37,633 nucleotides of DNA from CAZUMH01 sp964621645 (GCA_964621645.1 CAZUMH010000023.1:1-37633); one strand, 5' to 3'. Shown: positions 15,901 to 25,147, numbered from the stretch's first letter. The notes: a model not told the origin generated them from the sequence alone. Translations and numbers: made by a program.

Positions 15901-16842
15901 ATGAAAACCAATCGTATTCTTGTCATGGGCATTCTGCTGGTAAGCGGGATCGCTTCGGCACAGATCACCGTTCCTGACAATGTTCGGAAGGCATTCGACA
16001 ACAAATATCCTGCAGCGAAAAATGTCGAATGGGGCAAGGAATCAGCCAGTGAGTTTGAGGCCGAATTTACCATGAATGGCGTTGCAATGACGGCGAGTTT
16101 CGACCCGGGCGGAACCTGGATCGAATCGGAAACTGTGCTGAAAACGGACCAACTGCCGCTTCCTGTTATCTCCAGCCTGAAGAAAAAATATGATGAATTT
16201 GAAATTCTAAAGGCCGAGAAACTGGAAAAGCCGAACACGGCGGCACTTTTCGAGATCAGACTGGACGTTGAAGAGCAGAATGTGGAAGCAACGCTGGATG
16301 GAAACGGCGTTTTCATTACCCAGGAAAAAATGGAAACGACCGAAGAAAACAAGGAAATATCCGAAACCGAGGAAAATGAGGAGATATCTGAAACTGAAGA
16401 AAACGAGGGTGCAGAAGAAATAAAAGTACCCAAAGCCGTAATGGAAAGTTTCAACAAGGCATTCCCCGGAGCTGTTATTCATGAATTAGCCGGAGAGACA
16501 GAAAAAGGGAAGCAGTGTTATGAAATCTCCTGCGTCTTGAAGGGAAAGCGAATGGATGTGCTTTTCGACGAATCCGGCGTATTAATCTCAAAGGAAACAC
16601 GCATCAGCAAGAAAGAATTGCCCGCCGCCGTCATCGATAAACTGAATAAGGATTACAAACGGTTCTCAATCAATACCATCGAGACAGTGGAAGAGGGCGG
16701 CTCTGTTCTTTATGAGATAAAAGTCAGCAGTAAGGATGAAGCGTTTGAACTGGTTTTCTCAAAAGAAGGAGATCTGAAGAAGAAGGAGCAGCTGAAGGCC
16801 AAAGAAGATAATGAAGAGGAAGAGCAGGAAGAAAAAGAGTAA
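15901..16842 (+). CDS. Periplasmic tandem PepSY-like protein with acidic linker and tail
   Basis: A 313-residue exported protein. ATG 15901 is preferred to the upstream TTG-type extension because AAAGGAG precedes it and a signal peptide follows (cleavage near IASAQ, 17-21). Two homologous PepSY-like (PF11396-type) domains occupy about 22-142 and 174-294; both open with VP...V..AF...(F/Y)P and share the E-(I/V)-x-LDxxGxxI pattern in their ends. A Glu-rich repeated linker (about 148-173) separates them, and an acidic tail (EDNEEEEQEEKE) closes the chain. In FCB bacteria such proteins often sit beside two-component systems and are thought to modulate envelope signalling; this position, 195 bp after the kinase, fits. 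The acidic parts could bind cations, which is inference. Confidence 0.85.
   Translation: MKTNRILVMGILLVSGIASAQITVPDNVRKAFDNKYPAAKNVEWGKESASEFEAEFTMNGVAMTASFDPGGTWIESETVLKTDQLPLPVISSLKKKYDEFEILKAEKLEKPNTAALFEIRLDVEEQNVEATLDGNGVFITQEKMETTEENKEISETEENEEISETEENEGAEEIKVPKAVMESFNKAFPGAVIHELAGETEKGKQCYEISCVLKGKRMDVLFDESGVLISKETRISKKELPAAVIDKLNKDYKRFSINTIETVEEGGSVLYEIKVSSKDEAFELVFSKEGDLKKKEQLKAKEDNEEEEQEEKE
16345..16416 (+). repeat. 27-bp tandem repeat coding for a Glu-rich linker
   Basis: Two and a partial third unit encode ENKEISETE, ENEEISETE and ENEGAE. The codons differ between units, so this is not a recent slippage product. It forms the hinge between the two PepSY-like domains. Confidence 0.65.
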
Positions 16843-17184
16843 TCCGGGAATTTATTTATAGAATCGACTGGAGCGGAACCGTTTTCGCCGCTTCCGCTCC
16901 AGAAATTACTCAGCTTTTATCCGGGGCAACGGGAGAGAGCAAATAATTATATTACCGATTCAGGCTATATTAGCGTCTCCTCTCCCTGTTAATAAGATAC
17001 AGCCTGCCATAACGCTGCACTCTTCTCTGACGGTGATACCACTGAGCATAAACAGTCGTTCCACGTTGAATCGGGAGTTCATGGGGGATCGTAAAGCACA
17101 AATCCCTTCGCAGATAGATAATACTCTATTCATGAGTAAGGCGGCCGTATCGTCCCGGCCTAATTGTGTAAAAAGGAACCATCC
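16843..17184. other. Intergenic region between the PepSY-like gene and the efflux operon
   Basis: This 342-bp gap contains the hairpin at 16868-16902 (listed separately), an AT-rich section, and AAAGGA at 17172-17177 serving the TolC-family gene. It should contain the efflux operon promoter, but I cannot point to a convincing -35/-10 pair. Confidence 0.4.
16868..16902 (+). terminator. Strong hairpin, probable terminator after the PepSY-like gene
   Basis: CTGGAGCGGAA (16868-16878) pairs perfectly with TTCCGCTCCAG (16892-16902) around a 13-nt loop, an 11-bp stem. No uninterrupted T-run follows on the plus strand, so termination may be partial or factor-assisted. Confidence 0.6.
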
Positions 17185-18456
17185 ATGAAACAATTTATTA
17201 TCATAGCGACTATGTTCCTTGGAACATCCCTGGGATTTGCTCAAAATACGCCGCTTTCCCTGGACCGGATCATTGACCTGGGGCTTGCCAACAGTTATCG
17301 TATTCATGAGGAGCAGGCCAGGGTTAATGCCGCGAAAATGGCGTTTCGATTCGACCGGTCCCAATCCCTGCCGCAGTTTTCCGGAGAACTGGCGCGGGAA
17401 GATCGTTTTCTCCAGCCCTATCGATTCCATCAGCAGACCGCTTTGATCCTCGGCGACTGGTCTTTGGGGGATTTTATTTTAAAATCCTCGCGTGCAGCTG
17501 AGCAGACCCTGTTGGCAACCCAGGCGGAGAAAGAGCAAATTCGTCTCGAAGTCGTAAGCCAGGTGTCTTCTCTGTATCTCTGGCTTCTGCAAAAACAAGC
17601 GGATATCGATGTCTATCAGCAGCGCCTTCGGCTGCTGTGGGCGCATTATGAAATCACCAAAGCGCTCTGGGAAGCCGGAACCCGCACCCAGCTGGATGTG
17701 CTGCAGACCGAATCGGAAATCTCCCGGGTGAAGGAAGGAATTGTGACCGCCCAAATGGATATCGACAACCGCATGCGGGAGCTGGGGCGATTGATCGGAT
17801 GGTCCTCCACGGATTCTTTTGAGATTTCTCCTCTAAAAGCCGCTGCCCTCTGCCAGTTGCCGGTGCCTGAATTTTCTGATACCTGTCTGCAGGCGAATCC
17901 AGTTTTACGCTCCTATGATTTTCATATCCGGGCCAGGCGCCTGCAGGTTACCGGCGTGCGGGCCCGGCAGATCCCCCGGATGTATTTCAACGGCGGTTAT
18001 ATGCAGGATGGCGATCCGACCGGGGACGGTAATTACTGGCAGGTGAGCACCGGCATCGAGATGCCCCTGTTTCGCTGGGGTGCCGTGAAATTCGAAAAGG
18101 AGAAACTGCAGGCCGGATTGCAGGCGCTGGAATCGGGGAAGAATGAAGTGAGACGAGAGTTGACCATCACAATAGCCAGGACACTGGCTGACCTCCATCG
18201 TCTCAAAGAAGTGCTCACTATGCGCCAGAATCGTCTCGAGATCAATGAAAAAACATATCGCATCGCGGAAGCCAATTACCGGTCCGGCCTTGCCACCAAT
18301 CTGGAGGTGCTTTCCGCCCAGCAGACACTGCATGAGACACGACGGGCTATCCAGGAAACTCAGATCGAATATGTTGCCGGTTTGGTGGATTACTATCTTT
18401 CGATCAACAGGGTCGATGTAATCAGGTCGCTGGTCCGGGGGAAAATTGATTCATGA
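17185..18456 (+). CDS. TolC-family outer-membrane efflux protein
   Basis: A 423-residue exported protein. ATG 17185 is chosen over a TTG at 17164 because of the AAAGGA at 17172-17177 and the signal peptide that follows (ending GFAQN, 17-21). It has the duplicated OEP pattern of TolC: each half carries a long coiled-coil hairpin with a turn motif, LWEAGTRTQLDVLQTE in the first and YRSGLATNLEVLSAQQTL in the second. As a trimer it would form the outer-membrane channel and periplasmic tunnel for the RND pump encoded downstream. Length is normal for the family. The adaptor gene starts 143 bp later. Confidence 0.92.
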   Translation: MKQFIIIATMFLGTSLGFAQNTPLSLDRIIDLGLANSYRIHEEQARVNAAKMAFRFDRSQSLPQFSGELAREDRFLQPYRFHQQTALILGDWSLGDFILKSSRAAEQTLLATQAEKEQIRLEVVSQVSSLYLWLLQKQADIDVYQQRLRLLWAHYEITKALWEAGTRTQLDVLQTESEISRVKEGIVTAQMDIDNRMRELGRLIGWSSTDSFEISPLKAAALCQLPVPEFSDTCLQANPVLRSYDFHIRARRLQVTGVRARQIPRMYFNGGYMQDGDPTGDGNYWQVSTGIEMPLFRWGAVKFEKEKLQAGLQALESGKNEVRRELTITIARTLADLHRLKEVLTMRQNRLEINEKTYRIAEANYRSGLATNLEVLSAQQTLHETRRAIQETQIEYVAGLVDYYLSINRVDVIRSLVRGKIDS

Positions 18457-18599
18457 CTCTCGAACCCAGGGAATCAAGGATAAGACTGAAAATCAAGAAA
18501 TGGAATTCACCCCTGGTGCTACCGCTGCTATCGGGACCGAATACAGGCAACATGGATATATCATTATAATCATTAAATTAACGGTCAATTGAGGCATCT

Positions 18600-19520
18600 A
18601 TGAAAAAAGAATTACTGGTCGTTTCGCTGCTCATCATATCGGTTTTCTCCTGCCGGCAGGAGAAAACGCCGGCAACGGGATCCGATTCCTTTCTCCATGT
18701 CAATACAGTGCCGGTAACACGCAAGACGATGACGGACACCGTGAGTATTTACGGCCGCGTGGAACTGCGCAGTCAGGCGTATCTGGCATCCCAGTTCGAC
18801 GGCCGGCTTGCCGATTTCTCTCTCTTAATGGGAGATCGGGTTTCCAAGGACCAGCGTGTTGCCACCATCGTTCCGGCGGGCAGAGAAGCCTTGCTGCAAA
18901 CGCTGGAACACGTCGATGCCGATACCAGAGCCGTCCTGGAAAAGCAGATCAATACCATTCCCTTGATCAGTCCGATTACCGGAGTTGTTCTCGACGTCAG
19001 GCATCATACCGGAGATGTGGTGCAAAAAGGAGAGGCGATCGCCTTTATCGGCGATCTGAGCGTGCTGGATATCTACGGAGATCTGCCGGTCCGCTATCTT
19101 CCCTTGATCCGAACGATGACACACATCCCCGTGACTTTTGTCGGCTATCCACGCTCCCCTCTGAGCCTTCCGCTTAAGGCGGTCTCCGGCAGAGTGGATG
19201 ATACCAAACAAACGTTGCCGATCCGGCTCGAATTGGGCAACGCCGGAAGGGAATATCGTCCGGGGATGCTTGTCCGTCTCCTCCTGCCTGATCGGGTTCA
19301 TGAGTCGGCGCTGGTTATCCCCCGTTCCGCGTTGCTGGAAGAGGAAGGCATCTATAGTGCTTTCGTCATCAAGGACGGGAAGGCTGAGAAACGAATACTG
19401 CGGATTGGTATTACCGGAACCGACTGGGTTGAAGTGCTCTCCGGACTGGCGGAAAAAGAATCGGTGGTTACGGATAAGGCCTATTCGTTGACAGAGGGCA
19501 TGGAGGTCATTACCGAATGA
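18600..19520 (+). CDS. RND efflux periplasmic adaptor (membrane fusion lipoprotein)
   Basis: A 306-residue HlyD/AcrA-type adaptor with a type II signal peptide and lipobox VFSC, lipidated at Cys18, so anchored in the inner membrane. The two lipoyl half-motifs (QFDGRLADFSLLMGDRVSKD and ISPITGVVLDVRHHTGDVVQ) are separated by only about 40 residues, so the alpha-helical hairpin is far shorter than in AcrA or MexA. Barrel and membrane-proximal domains follow (PGMLVRLLLP, ALVIPRSALL). The stop overlaps the permease start by 4 nt (ATGA), showing translational coupling. Its job is to link the RND permease to the TolC-like channel. Confidence 0.9.
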   Translation: MKKELLVVSLLIISVFSCRQEKTPATGSDSFLHVNTVPVTRKTMTDTVSIYGRVELRSQAYLASQFDGRLADFSLLMGDRVSKDQRVATIVPAGREALLQTLEHVDADTRAVLEKQINTIPLISPITGVVLDVRHHTGDVVQKGEAIAFIGDLSVLDIYGDLPVRYLPLIRTMTHIPVTFVGYPRSPLSLPLKAVSGRVDDTKQTLPIRLELGNAGREYRPGMLVRLLLPDRVHESALVIPRSALLEEEGIYSAFVIKDGKAEKRILRIGITGTDWVEVLSGLAEKESVVTDKAYSLTEGMEVITE

Positions 19521-22500
19521 ACAAGTTCTCCAGTTTCCCCATCGACAACAAACGGGCCATCCTCTTTACCGCCCTGCTGCTCTCGTTAATTGGATTCTAC
19601 CTGATTTTTCAGATCCCCGAGGGTGTATTTCCGGATGCCACCTTTCCCCGCATCGCCGTGATGGTTGATTATGGGCTGGCTCCCCTCAAGCAAATGGAAA
19701 TCGAAGTAGCAAAACCCATCGAAGAAGCGGCCATGATGGTGGAAGGTGTACGGCTGGTCCGCTCCTCCATCAGCCGGGGATCAGCCGAGATCAATATCGA
19801 TTTTCAATGGGGTCAGGATATGTTCCGGGCCTATCAGCTCGTTCAGGCCGCTATGGGGCAGATTCAACATCTGCTTCCCCCCGGTGTAGAGCTGGAAGTG
19901 CGGCGTATTACCACCAGCACCTATCCTGTGGCCGGGTACAGCCTCACATCCGACAAGCTGGATTTGCTGGCACTCAGAGATCTCGGCATATTTACCATTC
20001 GCCCGCAATTGGCAAGTATTCCCGGAGTATTCAATGTTGAGGTTATGGGAGGTCATAAACGGGAATACTGGGTTAATCTGAACCCGCAGAAACTGGCTGC
20101 GCTGCATCTGGATTACCGGCAGATCGAGCAGGCTCTCAGCAAGACCAACTCATTGGAATACGTCGGCCGTCTGAACGAAGCCAACAAACTCTACCTTAAT
20201 ATCGCCGATAACAGGTTTCAGTCTATGACCGAAATAGGGAATACGATTGTTGCCATGCATGGAGTTACTCCTGTCAAGCTTTCCGAGATCGCGACGGTTG
20301 AGCCAAGTTTGGCTGAGACGTTTATCGCCTGTGAAAGCAATCTGAAACCTGCGGTTCTCATCACCGTGATTAAACAGCCCAGAACTAACGCGGTTTCGAT
20401 CATGAAGGAGGTTCAGAAACGCTGGGGAGAACTGGAGAAAGCCCTGCCTCCCGATGTTAAAGTGCAGAAATGGTATGATATGACCGATTTCATCCGGCGC
20501 TCCATGGCCAGTGTCCGCGATGCCATCCTTATAGGCACGCTGCTGACGATGATCATCTTGCTGCTTTTTTTACGCCGATTGCGAATTACCCTGATCACAA
20601 CCGTCATAATCCCGGCAGCGCTTTTAATCACTTTTATTTTTATCAAGTTACTGGGGATGAATCTCAACCTTATGAGCCTGGGGGGATTGGCAGCCGCGAT
20701 TGGAATCCTGGTGAACAATGCCGTTGTCGTGGTAGAAAATATCGAACGCTATTTGGAAGATGGACATCCGCGCACGGAAGCGGTAGTCAAGGCAACGAGC
20801 GAAATAATTCCCCCTCTCCTGGGCGCGACATTAACCACGCTGGTTGTATTTATACCGCTTTTTTTTCTTTCTGGCGTACCAGGTATATTTTTTCGCTCCC
20901 TGGCCTCGACCTTGGCAATAGCAGTCTTTGTTTCCATGCTGCTGGCAGTCTTTTTAACTCCAGTGCTCGCAGTAATGTTTATTTCCACAAAAAAGAAACT
21001 TCCCGGGAAATTCCTGCCAAAAATCATTGGCGTGCAGCAAAAAGCTTTACGAACGGTCATTAAATGGCCAGCTATTACATTTGCCTTAATCCTGATGCTT
21101 ACAGTAATTATGATATTGTCCTACTTCCGCATTCCCAGTGGTTTTCTGCCTGAATGGGATGAGGGGACCATTGTCCATGATTATCTGGCCCCGCCTGGCA
21201 GCTCCATCGAAGGAACAAAGAGTATGCTTAAGAGTATTTCTGAATATATCATGACACTGCCGGATGTGGAAACTTATTCCCTGCGTACGGGACGCAGCCT
21301 GGCACATCCACGCACTCATGCCAACGACGGTGATTTTGTTATTAATTTAAGAGAAGGGCATAAGAAATCAAGTTTCGAAATAATGGACCAGTTGCGAGAT
21401 TTCGACGCTAAATATGAGCCGCGCCTGGCGCCCGAAATATTTCAGGTACTGCCGGATCGGCTCAACGATCTCTCCGGTGAAATCGCTCCTATTGTGATCA
21501 AAGTCTTTGGCAAGAATTTGCATGTTATACAACAAGTTGCAGCACAGGTTGCTGATTCGCTTGAGCACATCGAAGGAGCGGTAGATGTTTACCAAGGATT
21601 TTACCGCAGTGAACCTGAGTTGGTCATCCGTGTCAGGCCGGAAACCGCCATCCGCTACGGTCTTTCGGTGGCTGACGCGGATCAGGCTGTTCGCATGGCC
21701 TTATGGGGTGATGAAGCATCTACCATGATGGAGGGTCTGAAAATGATCCCGATTCGTGTTCGCTACCCCAAACAGGACTTCGATAGTATGGAAAAAATTC
21801 GCCAGCTGCCGATCTATATTAGCAGCATTAACCGCGTGTTAACCCTGGACGAAATAGCAACCATTCAGAAGATATCGGGCAAGACTGATATTGATCATGA
21901 AAACCTCAGCCAGGTAGTCAATGTAAAATCACAGATTTCCGGCCGTAGTCTGGGCTTGATAATAAAAGATGTTAAAACAATGTTGAAGCAAATTCATTTG
22001 CCTCCGGGTGTAACCGTACAAATTGGCGGTCAGTATGAAAGCCAGCAAAGGGCCTTTAAAGAGCTATTGGTGATTCTTGCATTTGGAGTTTTGTTGGTTT
22101 TTGCCATTCTTTTATTCGAATTTAAGTATTTCAACACCGCTCTGGTTATTCTGCTGGGTACCGTGCTTTCCGTTAGCGGCGTGTTCCTTTTACTGTGGAT
22201 CACCGGCATACCGCTGGACATTTCCGCATTCATGGGAATGATCATGATTGTCGGTGTAGTTGTCAACAACGGTATTCTGTTTATCGATTATACGGAGAAA
22301 TATTTAAATGAAAATCCAAATATAGCCGAGGCATTGTTAATGGCCGGCCGCGTTCGTCTTCGCCCTATTTTGATGACTACCCTGGCTACGATCTTCGGTT
22401 TCCTGCCACTATCACTGGCCATTGGTGAAGGCTCTGAAATGCTTCAGCCAATGGCGGTTTCCATGATTGGAGGTATGTGCCTGTCCATGTTATTGTCAAT

Positions 22501-22555
22501 GGTAATTATCCCGGGATTGTATTATGTAGTGAATCGAAAAAAAGAAATTGCCTGA
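19517..22555 (+). CDS. RND superfamily efflux permease with Asn-Asn in place of TM4 aspartates
   Basis: A 1012-residue inner-membrane pump with the usual two halves: TM1 near the N-terminus, a large periplasmic loop (about 32-330), TM2-6, TM7 near 520-540, a second loop, and TM8-12 near the end. It aligns over its whole length with AcrB/CzcA-type permeases. The TM4 motif, normally GxxVDDAxVVVEN with two proton-relay Asp, reads GILVNNAVVVVEN with Asn400-Asn401. The TM10 equivalent reads GVVVNNGILFIDY (Asn917-Asn918), lacking the Lys of AcrB. How it couples to an ion gradient is therefore open. Frame and length are intact, so it is not a pseudogene. The substrate is unknown; no Met/His metal path is obvious. 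Confidence 0.93.
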   Translation: MNKFSSFPIDNKRAILFTALLLSLIGFYLIFQIPEGVFPDATFPRIAVMVDYGLAPLKQMEIEVAKPIEEAAMMVEGVRLVRSSISRGSAEINIDFQWGQDMFRAYQLVQAAMGQIQHLLPPGVELEVRRITTSTYPVAGYSLTSDKLDLLALRDLGIFTIRPQLASIPGVFNVEVMGGHKREYWVNLNPQKLAALHLDYRQIEQALSKTNSLEYVGRLNEANKLYLNIADNRFQSMTEIGNTIVAMHGVTPVKLSEIATVEPSLAETFIACESNLKPAVLITVIKQPRTNAVSIMKEVQKRWGELEKALPPDVKVQKWYDMTDFIRRSMASVRDAILIGTLLTMIILLLFLRRLRITLITTVIIPAALLITFIFIKLLGMNLNLMSLGGLAAAIGILVNNAVVVVENIERYLEDGHPRTEAVVKATSEIIPPLLGATLTTLVVFIPLFFLSGVPGIFFRSLASTLAIAVFVSMLLAVFLTPVLAVMFISTKKKLPGKFLPKIIGVQQKALRTVIKWPAITFALILMLTVIMILSYFRIPSGFLPEWDEGTIVHDYLAPPGSSIEGTKSMLKSISEYIMTLPDVETYSLRTGRSLAHPRTHANDGDFVINLREGHKKSSFEIMDQLRDFDAKYEPRLAPEIFQVLPDRLNDLSGEIAPIVIKVFGKNLHVIQQVAAQVADSLEHIEGAVDVYQGFYRSEPELVIRVRPETAIRYGLSVADADQAVRMALWGDEASTMMEGLKMIPIRVRYPKQDFDSMEKIRQLPIYISSINRVLTLDEIATIQKISGKTDIDHENLSQVVNVKSQISGRSLGLIIKDVKTMLKQIHLPPGVTVQIGGQYESQQRAFKELLVILAFGVLLVFAILLFEFKYFNTALVILLGTVLSVSGVFLLLWITGIPLDISAFMGMIMIVGVVVNNGILFIDYTEKYLNENPNIAEALLMAGRVRLRPILMTTLATIFGFLPLSLAIGEGSEMLQPMAVSMIGGMCLSMLLSMVIIPGLYYVVNRKKEIA

Positions 22556-22606
22556 CATTTCATTCTTCTGCTACAAGACTTCTCAAGGAAATATCGGAGA
22601 GATTAA

Positions 22607-23875
22607 ATGAAATCGACACCTTTAAAAATATTGTTTTTCTTCTACATAGTATCCCTTGTTACTTTTCCCTTGATTGCCAGCCACGCCCAGGAAACCGGGG
22701 TAAACGATCCTGGTAAGACAGCAGCACTGCGGGTTTACCTGGATTGTGATTTTTTTGACCGGTCTTTCTTCATACGATCTATTCCGTTTGTAAATTTTAC
22801 GCGCAATCAGAAACTGTCTCAGGTGTATATTTTGGTAACCACTCAGCATACCGGAAGCGGTGGACACTTGTTTACCATCGATTATATAGGTCAGGAAACG
22901 TTTGAAGGAAAAGATCAGCGTTTGAATTTTACGAGCAATCAGTCGGATACTGAGGATATTATGCGGGAAGGATTGGTCCATGTCATCAGGATGGGGCTTA
23001 TGCCCTATGTATCACAGACAGATCTTTCAACCTCAATCAATATCACGTATGATAAAGCAGCAGAGAAGGCTGAAAAGAGGATAACCGATCCCTGGAACTA
23101 CTGGATTTTCCATATTAATCTGAACGGTGATCTTGGCGCAGAAAAGAGCAATAAAGAGCTCACTCTCTCAAATTCAATAAGTGCCGAACGTATCACCGAA
23201 AACTGGAAGTTCTCTTCCAGTTTTTACTATAGGCACAATCAGGAATCGTATAAAAGCGATAACGAAGAGATCAACAGCACACTGAGAAACAGTGAACTGG
23301 AATTTAAACTAGTAAAGAGTCTAAGCTCCCACCTGTCCCTGGGCTTTTTCGCCAGAGGTGAGCATTCCACCTATCAGAATCTCGATTTACAAGCATCCGT
23401 TGCTCCAGCAGTGGAGTACAATTTTTATCCCTGGAATCTCTCCAATCGGAAAATTCTGGCAATCGGCTATTATCTCGGCTATGAATATAATCGCTACCTC
23501 GAGGAAACATTGTATGAAAAAATGATGGATCAGTTCATTTTCGGCATGCTGGGCGTTCAGGCACGCTTGATTCAGCCCTGGGGCGAGCTTGATGCAAGTC
23601 TGAATTTTTCTCATTATTATCACAACATCAAGTATCACCGCATTGAGGCGGACTTCGACATCTCATATCGAGTGAGCAAGTTGTTATCGTTTTATGTTGA
23701 GCTGCGAGCGGAGAGTATCCATGATCAGCTTTATCTGCCCAGAGGCGAGGCATCGCGGGATGATATTCTCCTGCAGCGCCGCCGTCTGGAAACGAATTAT
23801 TCACTGGGATCGGAAATCGGAATTCGTTTCACGTTCGGCTCCATTTTTAATACAATTGTAAATGACAGGTTTTAA
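22607..23875 (+). CDS. Conserved hypothetical exported protein with C-terminal beta-barrel
   Basis: A 422-residue protein. GGAGAG precedes the ATG; the signal peptide covers about 1-28 (ending SHAQE). The first domain (about 40-145) has Cys48 in YLDCDFF, then IRSIPFVNFTRNQ, VYILVTTQHTGSGGHLF and FIRMGL-like segments. I recall the same pattern (vfldC, FvnyvrD, tgSGG) in unannotated proteins of several FCB and Gemmatimonadota genomes, but no function is assigned. Residues about 165-422 are long amphipathic strands (SSSFYYRHNQESY, LSLGFFARGEHS) and suggest an outer-membrane barrel; the last residue is Phe. It starts 51 bp after the RND permease and is probably in the efflux operon. Confidence 0.78.
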   Translation: MKSTPLKILFFFYIVSLVTFPLIASHAQETGVNDPGKTAALRVYLDCDFFDRSFFIRSIPFVNFTRNQKLSQVYILVTTQHTGSGGHLFTIDYIGQETFEGKDQRLNFTSNQSDTEDIMREGLVHVIRMGLMPYVSQTDLSTSINITYDKAAEKAEKRITDPWNYWIFHINLNGDLGAEKSNKELTLSNSISAERITENWKFSSSFYYRHNQESYKSDNEEINSTLRNSELEFKLVKSLSSHLSLGFFARGEHSTYQNLDLQASVAPAVEYNFYPWNLSNRKILAIGYYLGYEYNRYLEETLYEKMMDQFIFGMLGVQARLIQPWGELDASLNFSHYYHNIKYHRIEADFDISYRVSKLLSFYVELRAESIHDQLYLPRGEASRDDILLQRRRLETNYSLGSEIGIRFTFGSIFNTIVNDRF

Positions 23876-24126
23876 GGCAAGCTGAAAGGAAAGGGCCGGA
23901 TGCTTGATCCTATACTCCGGGATGCTGTTTCCGGCATGAGCTGAGGTTAATCTTACCATTTACTCTTAATCCCGCAAAGTTTTCTTCTAAACGTGCCTGA
24001 ACAGTTTCTGCGGTAACTTTTCACCGCCACCTCCCGTATTTTACCTATAGCTTCGGCGGCTCGACTGCTTTTCAGGGACAATTTGGTCCATCATGTAAAC
24101 AATCGGTATTTTTAAAAGAGGCATCA

Positions 24127-25026
24127 ATGAACATCCTCATAACAGGATCTTCAGGACTCATCGGCACCGCCCTTTCCCATTCTCTTTCCGCTGCCGGTCA
24201 TACCATTTATCCGTTGCTGCGTCATCAATCCGGTTCAGGATCATTCTCCTGGTCCCCGTCCCAGGGGAGGATAGAATTATCCCCGTCCATCCCAATTGAC
24301 GCGGTGATTCATCTGGCCGGGGCCAGCCTTTCCCGGGGCCGCTGGACGGAAAAAAGAAAAAAGGAAATCCTGGAAAGCCAGGTGAACGGGACCAAGCTGC
24401 TTTCCGAATATTTAGCGACTCTGGAACACAAACCGCAAGTCTTTATCTCCGCCTCTGCCATCGGTTTTTACGGTGATACCGGAGATGAATTATTGGACGA
24501 GTCCGGTCAGCCCGGCAGCGGTTTTCCCTCCCATGTCTGCCAACAATGGGAAGAAGCAGCGGAAGCTGCCTCGCGAGCGGGGATCAGAACCGTTGCGATC
24601 AGGACAGGCCTTGTCCTGAGCCCCGCCGGCGGATTCCTGAAAAAGATGATGTTTCCCTTTGCCTTTGGATTGGGCGGAAAAGTCGGCAGCGGACGCCAGT
24701 ACATAAGCTGGGTGCACATCGCTGACATGGTGAACATGATTCGTTTTATTATAGAAGAGGAATCACTTTCCGGTCCTGTCAATCTGGTCTCCCCCAATCC
24801 GGTGACCAACGCGGAGTTTACCCGCAGCCTGGGCCGGGTCATGCATCGGCCGGCGTTTATGACTATCCCCGCTTTTTTGGTAACATCTCTGTTCGGAGAG
24901 ATGGCTGAGGATCTTCTGCTCTCCGGCGGCAGGGTAATCCCGGGAGAACTCAGTAAAACAGGTTACCAATTCATCCATACAAATCTGGAACAGGCACTGC
25001 GTGATATCCTGCCTAAACATAACTGA
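24127..25026 (+). CDS. TIGR01777 family NAD(P)-binding epimerase-like protein (SDR39U1/YfcH type)
   Basis: A 299-residue extended short-chain dehydrogenase. The nucleotide-binding loop is GSSGLIG (7-13) at the N-terminus. HLAGASLSRGRWTEKRKKEI is the family hallmark near residue 60-80, and SASAIGFYGDTGD contains the position of the catalytic Ser/Tyr region. The DUF1731-type C-terminal end is present (PAFMTIPAFLVTSLFGEMAE). Bacterial relatives (YfcH) lack a firmly assigned reaction. It stands 251 bp after the barrel gene and seems to be its own unit. Length is typical. Confidence 0.92.
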   Translation: MNILITGSSGLIGTALSHSLSAAGHTIYPLLRHQSGSGSFSWSPSQGRIELSPSIPIDAVIHLAGASLSRGRWTEKRKKEILESQVNGTKLLSEYLATLEHKPQVFISASAIGFYGDTGDELLDESGQPGSGFPSHVCQQWEEAAEAASRAGIRTVAIRTGLVLSPAGGFLKKMMFPFAFGLGGKVGSGRQYISWVHIADMVNMIRFIIEEESLSGPVNLVSPNPVTNAEFTRSLGRVMHRPAFMTIPAFLVTSLFGEMAEDLLLSGGRVIPGELSKTGYQFIHTNLEQALRDILPKHN

Positions 25027-25147
25027 TATCATAGAGTCCAAATAATGCACCATGGAAGGAATGGGACAAATAATAGACAGAAGAGACCTTTCTTGAATTT
25101 ACGGCGTTCAATACCTTGATGAACCAAACCTGAGATTGGAGAACAGC

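Noticed and set aside
18453..18569. 38-codon frame whose ATG overlaps the TolC-like stop (ATGA)
   Set aside because: The overlap hints at coupling, but the peptide is polar, without motif or membrane segment, and ends well before the adaptor gene.
14308..22555. Assigning the two-component system and pump to copper or zinc (CusRS/CusCBA)
   Set aside because: The architecture is similar, but I see no Met/His/Cys metal ligands in the sensor, adaptor or permease.
23896..23936. GCCGGA...TCCGGC inverted repeat after the barrel gene
   Set aside because: Short arms, long loop and no T-run; not enough for a terminator.
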